Of a DNA stretch of 64,000 nt, positions 59,053-64,000 are shown one piece after another (position 1 is the first letter of the stretch; the number at the start of each line of letters is the position of its first letter). A program made the position numbers and the translations under genes. This DNA is from Sedimenticola_A sp040506425 (GTDB lineage: Bacteria > Pseudomonadota > Gammaproteobacteria > Chromatiales > Chromatiaceae), in NCBI GenBank assembly GCA_965224515.1, contig OZ245051.1, positions 310,001-374,000 of the forward strand, read 5' to 3'. The notes below the pieces were generated by a model. It was not told the DNA's origin. It saw only the letters and a program-made list of their open reading frames with translations, and did not search any database.

Positions 59053-59833
59053 TGGGTGGGACATAAGCGACCTCCTTCAACTCTCTAATTATTTCGGTTT
59101 TATCCAATTCACTTAGGGCTTTTTTCAGGAAGCCTTTCACGTTTGTATCGCAGTGGGGAATAACAGCTTCTGGTTCGACTCCCTTGAGGCGAAGAAAAAT
59201 AGCTAGGGAGTAACTATGCTCTGCCTCGGTTAGATAACCGCCGCCGGATGTTTGCCACCCGACGGAATCCACGCCTGTGTACTGCTTAAAATTGAATGCG
59301 GCATTTGCCTGAAAAAGACCAAAACCCAGGAAGGTAGCGCCGATGTCGGTTGCGAACTCCCAGTTTTCCCAACCACCTGGCGGTGGTTCAGGAGCTGTAC
59401 CCGTTAAATAGTGCGCCAACTCGTGAGCGAAGGTCGCGACCATTTGGATAGGGTTAGCGACAATCTTAGGGTTATAGGTGATTGTTGCCTCATTTTTTTC
59501 GTCGACTGAAAAAGTTCCTAGGGGATTTTGCTCAGCATTTCGAACAACAACCGTTGGTGCAACGTGAAGATTAGGATCTTCTTCCTGGGCTTTGAGGGTA
59601 ACAGGCCATTTTTCCATACCGGCGTACTTCATCACCTGCTCTAAGGTTACTTGTGCAGCTGATGATTCTGAAGTAACAGTGGCGGGAAAGAACTCCTTGG
59701 TAGGAAGCACCAGCTGGGTTTCCTTATAAAAATGATCGCCACCAAAGTGAGTTAACAGCCATCTGAAACTCTCTATCTGGAATAGCGCATCTTCATCGGA
59801 TAGCAACGGTTTGGTACGGAAAGGGTTCCACAC
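59045..59833 (-). CDS. Zinc-metalloprotease-like protein (gene cassette)
   Basis: The product is 262 residues from GTG, which is eight bases after AAGGA; a TTG two codons upstream is closer to the site and less likely. It has the zinc motif 'FAHELAHYL' (HExxH) and, 30 residues later, 'WEFATDIGATFLGFG', where Glu or Asp may be the third ligand. It has no signal peptide, so it acts in the cytoplasm. I do not recognise the family. Like other cassette genes it has no promoter visible and must depend on upstream transcription. Confidence 0.65.
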   Translation of the reverse strand: MWNPFRTKPLLSDEDALFQIESFRWLLTHFGGDHFYKETQLVLPTKEFFPATVTSESSAAQVTLEQVMKYAGMEKWPVTLKAQEEDPNLHVAPTVVVRNAEQNPLGTFSVDEKNEATITYNPKIVANPIQMVATFAHELAHYLTGTAPEPPPGGWENWEFATDIGATFLGFGLFQANAAFNFKQYTGVDSVGWQTSGGGYLTEAEHSYSLAIFLRLKGVEPEAVIPHCDTNVKGFLKKALSELDKTEIIRELKEVAYVPPSS

Positions 59834-59849
59834 GGTCAAATTCCTTTTT

Positions 59850-59902
59850 GCTCATAACGCCGCATTCAGCGGCTTGTCCGCTGCAATGCTTTGTTAAAAG
59901 TC
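59850..59902 (-). other. attC site of the Vat-like cassette
   Basis: This is the clearest attC: on the minus strand GACTTTTAAC...GTTATGAGC with inner arms GCATTGCAGCGG and CCGCTGAATGC. One unpaired base (C) on one arm and unpaired AAA/GGC spacers are the extra-helical base and central spacer that integron integrases use. It spans 53 bases and overlaps the gene's stop codon. Confidence 0.88.
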
Positions 59903-60532
59903 GCTTGCTTTTCGAAGTGCAACAAGGTCACAACCAACTATTGCTTCGAGACTTTCAGTAATTTTTTCTGCACTCCAATCCCACCATGCTATTTCTAAAA
60001 GTTCACTAATTGCACTGTCGTCGAATCGATATTTAATGACCTTGGCCGGGTTGCCGCCAACAACGCTGTACGCCGGTATATCAGCTGTCACAACGGACTT
60101 ACTCGCTATTATTGCACCACTACCAACTTTGATTCCCGGCATGATTGTAGCTTCATAGCCGATCCAAACATCATTTCCAATTTCCGTATCACCTTTGTAG
60201 GGCAGCTCACCCTCTTTGGGCATTACCTTTTCCCATCCGTTACCGAATATTTGGAATGGGTATGTAGAAAAGCCAGAAACTTTGTGATTTGCACCATTCA
60301 TGATGAATTTAACGTCTTTTGCAATGGCGCAAAACTTCCCTATTACGAGCTTATCTCCAATAAATGGAAAATGATAAAGCACATTGCTCTCGAATCGTGC
60401 AGGGCCTCCAGGATCATCGTAGTAGGTATAGTCACCAACGATGATATTTTCAGAAGAAATGTAATTCTTCAAATATCCTACCTGGGAAAAACCATTCATA
60501 GGTTCTTTATCTTCAGGACTCGGACCTTTCAA
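59894..60532 (-). CDS. Vat/CatB-type xenobiotic O-acetyltransferase (gene cassette)
   Basis: The product is 212 residues from TTG after GGAGGG ('MKGPSPEDKEPMNGF'). A longer frame from 60580 crosses the cassette boundary and is not the native start; an ATG at 60499 is another option. It is a left-handed beta-helix enzyme: 'IIVGDYTYYDDPGG', 'FIMNGANHKVSGFSTYPF' with catalytic His, and 'IGNDVWIGYEATIMPGI'. It aligns more closely with streptogramin A acetyltransferases (Vat) than with chloramphenicol acetyltransferase CatB. It may inactivate an antibiotic by acetyl-CoA transfer, but the substrate is unproven. Confidence 0.83.
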   Translation of the reverse strand: MKGPSPEDKEPMNGFSQVGYLKNYISSENIIVGDYTYYDDPGGPARFESNVLYHFPFIGDKLVIGKFCAIAKDVKFIMNGANHKVSGFSTYPFQIFGNGWEKVMPKEGELPYKGDTEIGNDVWIGYEATIMPGIKVGSGAIIASKSVVTADIPAYSVVGGNPAKVIKYRFDDSAISELLEIAWWDWSAEKITESLEAIVGCDLVALRKASDF

Positions 60533-60562
60533 AATCCCTCCAATGTGTCTGTGACTTTTAAC

Positions 60563-60952
60563 AGTGGAATATCGAGCCAACTGAACACTTAAAGTGGTTG
60601 AGTTGAGTTTGATTCGGTTTAGACAGAATGGGAGTTAAAAGCATCCTGCCAAGAAGAATATTCCCTATCCGCTTAAAGAGTAGCAAAACGTTTTAATGTT
60701 GTGAAACCAGGCGTTTTGCTCCTCTCATTCAGGTCTCGGTTACTCACGGACCTGTTTATCAAAGTCCACGTGACTCTTGTCACGTTCAACCCCACAACTT
60801 CCCCATCTCTGTGACCTGCTTCCCACCCGCCCTGATCACCTAACCAATGGTTGGGTGCTTCACGACCATCCAGACTTAACCATTGGTTAGCATCACGAAC
60901 CGGCCAACACGCGGTTCTGTCATTGCAGCACTCACACAATTAGGGATGAGTT
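60563..60952. other. 390-bp stretch between the cassette array and the cytochrome gene
   Basis: No integrase gene or clear protein gene is present; an 88-codon minus-strand frame looks non-coding. GTTAAAAGTC at 60553-60562 (minus strand) marks the cassette boundary, and a matching GCTTTTAAC lies about 75 bases further on, perhaps a decayed attC or attI. TAACCAATGGTT (60841) and AACCATTGGTTA (60878) are inverted repeats that could bind a regulator of the following gene. Confidence 0.5.
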
Positions 60953-63900
60953 ATGGAAAATCGTCATGTTGTTAACCAGGGTATTCTGCCAAAGCGCCTC
61001 TCAGTAGCAATACTCACCGCACTCTATGTCACCGGCTCCGGTTTGACCCACTCAAGTGAGTCGATCATGGAGGCTTCAGCTGCTTCGCTGGGCTTCGGAA
61101 GTCTATCCACAGGGCATCAGTGGGTGGATACAGGCCACGAGCTTGAAGAGGAATCGGTGGTCATTCTCGGCACACCAAGCCGCAACGATGCAGAACCCGG
61201 TGTTGCGGAGATGGAAGTCCAGGACGAGCAGATGCAGATCCGCTTCCGCGAGTGGGACTATCTCGACGGCGAACACAAGGCGGAGCAGATCGGCTGGATG
61301 ATGGCCAAGCCCGGCAGCTACAAGAGTGAGGACGGCACCGTCGCTGAAGTGGGCGTGGTTACCGTCTCCCCGAAACAGCTGAAGAAGCGCAGAAAGGCAA
61401 AATGGCAGTCGTTCCGCTTCAACAACCGGTTCGCCAAGCGTCCCCATCTCTTTCTTACCCCCCAGGGCAGCCAGGGCGAGAGCGCCTTCGTGGCCCGGGC
61501 AAAGCGGGTAAAACACAACGGCTTCAGCGTATCCCTGTTCGAGCAGGAGGCCAACGGCAAGGGCCATGAACGTGAAGAGCGCATCGCCTACGTGGCCATC
61601 CACTCCCCAAAACAGAAGGGCGTAATCGATCTGGGTTACGGCCCGGTTCCCTTCGAGATCAAGAAGCAACGCATCAAGGCCAGTACCGATGCCTTCGGAC
61701 ATAAACTCCAGGTTGAAGAGGAGCAGTCCAGGGACAAGGAGACAAGACACTTGCGGGTTACCGCCTCGGTGATGCTTATCGACGGCCAACACCTGTTCGC
61801 CCAGGACATCAGTGGCCGGGGCAACAACCCCTTCGCCTTCCGCTACGGCATGTCTGAACTGAACCTTGGCAGACTTAAGGTGGCCAGCAGCCGCAGTGAC
61901 AGCCTGGACTTGGCCTGGAGCCCGGCCGCAGGCAAGGGCGCCGAAGCAGTGGTGCGCTACCAGGTGCTGCGCGACGGCGTGGCGGTGGGCGAGAGCACCG
62001 AACCCCACTTCACCGACAGCGCCCTGGTTGCCGACACCGTCTACCAGTACCAGGTCAATGGCCTGGACAAGGCGGGCAAAGTGCTGGTGAGCAGCGACCT
62101 TATCAAGGCGCGTACCGCCAAGGATGAGAATAAGCCGGTGGAACTGGGGGCTCCCCAGTCTCTCAAGGCGGTTGCCGCAGGCAGCGACACTATCAACCTG
62201 GGCTGGCAGCCCCCGGCCAAGGGCAAGGCCACCGGTTACAAGCTCTATCGTGACGGCCGGCTGATCGCCACCACCGTGGAGCCGGCCTACCGTGACAGCG
62301 GCCTGGCACCCGCCACACCTCATCGCTACCACGTCATCGCCGTTGACGATAAAGGCAATACATCTACACCCAGCAACACCGCCAGCGCCACCACTGCCGG
62401 AGCAGAAGACAAAACCCCGCCCACCGTACCGGGCAGCTTCCGGGTAGCCAAAACCGAAGCCACCCAGGTCTCCATGACCTGGGGTGCATCAAGTGACAAT
62501 CGGGGTGTGGAGGGTTACGAAATCTGGCGCGACGGCGTACGCATGGCCAAGCTAACTACCCGCGCCTACCTTGACCGCCAAGTCGAACCCCTAACCCTCT
62601 ATGTCTACAAGGTGCGCGCCTACGACAAGGCGGGTAACCTCTCGGGCTTCTCCACCCTGAGCGTGGCCACGCCACCTCTGCCCGACAAACAGGCGCCGTC
62701 TGTACCAGGGCAGTTGAAAGCCGAGGCCGATGTCGAGGCCAAGGTAGTGCGTCTGAACTGGAACGCCTCGAGCGACAACGTGGCAGTGCAGGGTTACGAG
62801 ATTCTGCGCAACGGCCAGCTGTTTACCATGACCGCGTCCAACGGCTTCGTGGACCACTCCGTTGAGCTGGGTAAAAAGTACAGCTACCAGGTGCGCGCAT
62901 TCGACGCCGCGGGTAACAAGTCGGCAAACAGCACGACGGCTACAGCAGAACTTACCCTGCCTGTTCAACCACCGGTCACCGGACAGACCCTGGCCGAGAC
63001 CTGCGTGGGTTGTCACGGCACGGACGGTAAGAGTGCCGGCGGCGCCATTCCCACCATAGCCGGCATGGATCGCGGCTACTTCATCGATGTCATGCAGGAC
63101 TACCAGCAGGGTAAGCGCCACAGCACCATGATGGGCCGCATAGCCGGTGCCTACAGCGCAGAGGAACTCGCGCTCATGGCCGACCACTTCAGTGCACAGG
63201 ACTTCACCCCGGCAAACCAGCTGATCAACCTGACCCAGGCACAGCAGGGTGCCGACCTGCACAAGAACAACTGCAACGTCTGTCACGAAAACGACGGCAA
63301 GGCGATGGACAGAGGAATTCTCGCTGGCCAGTGGAAACCCTACCTGCTCAACACCCTGGAAGATTATGCAGAGGGGCGCAGCGATGGCCCTGGCATCATG
63401 ATCGACCGGATCAAGCAGATGAGCGCCACGGAGAGAAGCGCCCTGGTGGAGTTCTACGCCAGCCACGGCAGCGACACCCAGGCTCCGAGCATGCCGGGCG
63501 ATATTGCTATCGCAGCCAGCACCGAGACCAGCCTCACCCTGACCTGGACCGACTCTGACGACAACAGCCAGGTCAGAAGATACGAGATCTACCGCGACGG
63601 CGTGAAGGTTGCAGATACAGATCTCAACAGCTTTACCGACACCGGCCTCACCGCCGCCACCGCCTACAGCTACGATGTATACGCCGTGGATGCAGCGGGC
63701 AACAGAAGCATCAACAGCGCCAGCGTGGCGGGCAACACCAAGGGCAAACCGCAAGTTATCGATCCCAACGCGGAACGGGGCCACAGCTTGTGGCAGGCCA
63801 ACAGCTGCCAGACCTGCCATGGAACCCCCAAGGACTTTGCGGCAAAACTCGCTGCCAAGGGCGTGAAATTCGAGGACGCGCTGAAAACCGCCATCGCAAG

Positions 63901-64000
63901 CAACAGGGGCGGCATGGGAATCTTCAGCAAGCTCTCCGAACAGGACAACCTGGACCTGGGGGCCTATGTAAAAGACCAGAGTGACGGTGGCGGCAATACC
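60953..64000 (+). CDS. Secreted lectin-like / fibronectin III / multiheme cytochrome c mosaic (3' end missing)
   Basis: The frame is open for 1016 codons and runs off the window. After an N-terminal signal-like segment (about 12-35), residues 50-290 hold one or two H-type-lectin-like modules ('WVDTGHELEEESVVILG', 'KAEQIGWMMAKPG'). Four fibronectin type III domains follow (about 305-390, 399-482, 490-572, 582-664), then heme motifs 'CVGCH' (684) and 'CNVCH' (774), a fifth FnIII (844-930) and a third heme motif 'CQTCH' (952). Repeated 'YEIWRDGV' and 'YDKAGN' mark the FnIII units. It is probably extracellular or outer-membrane attached and could move electrons outside the cell. Confidence 0.82.
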   Translation, partial: MENRHVVNQGILPKRLSVAILTALYVTGSGLTHSSESIMEASAASLGFGSLSTGHQWVDTGHELEEESVVILGTPSRNDAEPGVAEMEVQDEQMQIRFREWDYLDGEHKAEQIGWMMAKPGSYKSEDGTVAEVGVVTVSPKQLKKRRKAKWQSFRFNNRFAKRPHLFLTPQGSQGESAFVARAKRVKHNGFSVSLFEQEANGKGHEREERIAYVAIHSPKQKGVIDLGYGPVPFEIKKQRIKASTDAFGHKLQVEEEQSRDKETRHLRVTASVMLIDGQHLFAQDISGRGNNPFAFRYGMSELNLGRLKVASSRSDSLDLAWSPAAGKGAEAVVRYQVLRDGVAVGESTEPHFTDSALVADTVYQYQVNGLDKAGKVLVSSDLIKARTAKDENKPVELGAPQSLKAVAAGSDTINLGWQPPAKGKATGYKLYRDGRLIATTVEPAYRDSGLAPATPHRYHVIAVDDKGNTSTPSNTASATTAGAEDKTPPTVPGSFRVAKTEATQVSMTWGASSDNRGVEGYEIWRDGVRMAKLTTRAYLDRQVEPLTLYVYKVRAYDKAGNLSGFSTLSVATPPLPDKQAPSVPGQLKAEADVEAKVVRLNWNASSDNVAVQGYEILRNGQLFTMTASNGFVDHSVELGKKYSYQVRAFDAAGNKSANSTTATAELTLPVQPPVTGQTLAETCVGCHGTDGKSAGGAIPTIAGMDRGYFIDVMQDYQQGKRHSTMMGRIAGAYSAEELALMADHFSAQDFTPANQLINLTQAQQGADLHKNNCNVCHENDGKAMDRGILAGQWKPYLLNTLEDYAEGRSDGPGIMIDRIKQMSATERSALVEFYASHGSDTQAPSMPGDIAIAASTETSLTLTWTDSDDNSQVRRYEIYRDGVKVADTDLNSFTDTGLTAATAYSYDVYAVDAAGNRSINSASVAGNTKGKPQVIDPNAERGHSLWQANSCQTCHGTPKDFAAKLAAKGVKFEDALKTAIASNRGGMGIFSKLSEQDNLDLGAYVKDQSDGGGNT

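Noticed and set aside
60673..60939. An 88-codon minus-strand frame before the cytochrome gene
   Set aside because: No start signal, odd composition and no recognisable motif; it overlaps the probable promoter and inverted repeats.
61103..62332. Long minus-strand frames (409 codons here and again at 62591-63820)
   Set aside because: Both are mirrors of the GC-rich, repetitive FnIII coding sequence; the plus-strand reading gives clear domains and heme motifs.

Overview
The window looks like the chromosome of a sulfur-oxidising, denitrifying gammaproteobacterium of the Chromatiales/Sedimenticola/Thiodiazotropha kind. This is an inference from gene content: heme d1 synthesis, NO reductase, a complete periplasmic Sox set with a monoheme SoxA and SoxK, a sulfur globule protein, and gammaproteobacterial housekeeping genes (dbpA, folD). 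Most genes have even, GC-rich coding. An AT-richer island at about 57.9-60.6 kb stands apart.

Region by region. 1-6.3 kb: the 3' part of a heme d1 operon, nirF-nirD-nirL-nirGH (fused)-nirJ-cytochrome c'-like-nirN. 6.3-6.65 kb: a 100-bp tandem repeat. 6.65-16.7 kb: a Dnr-type regulator divergent from norCB, then norE-norF-norQ-orf-norD, facing a second norE/norF-like pair with nosD, a small membrane protein and a diheme cytochrome. Three palindromes of the TTGA-N6-TCAA type lie in front of norC, the second norEF set and the diheme cytochrome, and probably form one NO/anoxia regulon. 16.8-27.1 kb: a kinase-phosphatase fusion, dbpA, an acyl-activating/acyltransferase fusion, and a periplasmic-binding-protein plus hybrid kinase pair with a truncated response regulator. 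27.2-28.2 kb: a tRNA operon (Pro, Arg, His, Lys) in which tRNA-Arg(TCT) is interrupted by a group I intron carrying a PD-(D/E)XK homing endonuclease. 28.4-29.8 kb: folD and a GNAT gene. 30.1-38.4 kb: soxX-A-K-L-Y-Z-B and a TtrS/TtrR-like two-component system on the same strand. 38.5-41.4 kb: a universal stress protein and two peptidoglycan peptidases. 41.4-42.8 kb: five tandem 285-bp elements with inverted-repeat ends. 42.9-46.9 kb: a class V aminotransferase, arsR-arsM and a sulfur globule protein. 47.1-57.8 kb: a V-type ATPase I-subunit homologue without its partners, meeting a CofD-like gene that is divergent from an eight-gene operon of Nudix, PhoU-kinase, ATP-grasp, HprK-like kinase, histidine phosphatases, metallophosphoesterase and an amphi-Trp protein. 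57.85-60.56 kb: four gene cassettes with attC sites but no integrase, including a Vat-like acetyltransferase. 60.95-64 kb: a large secreted protein mixing lectin-like, fibronectin III and cytochrome c domains that runs off the window.

Together the nir/nor genes reduce nitrite and NO under anoxia while the Sox enzymes feed electrons from thiosulfate, with sulfur stored in globules. The strongest candidate for an undescribed system is the phosphoryl-transfer operon at 49-57.8 kb, which matches the named but functionally unknown GAK (Grasp And Kinase) gene set. The best mobile-DNA finds are the tRNA-Arg group I intron and the integrase-less cassette array.
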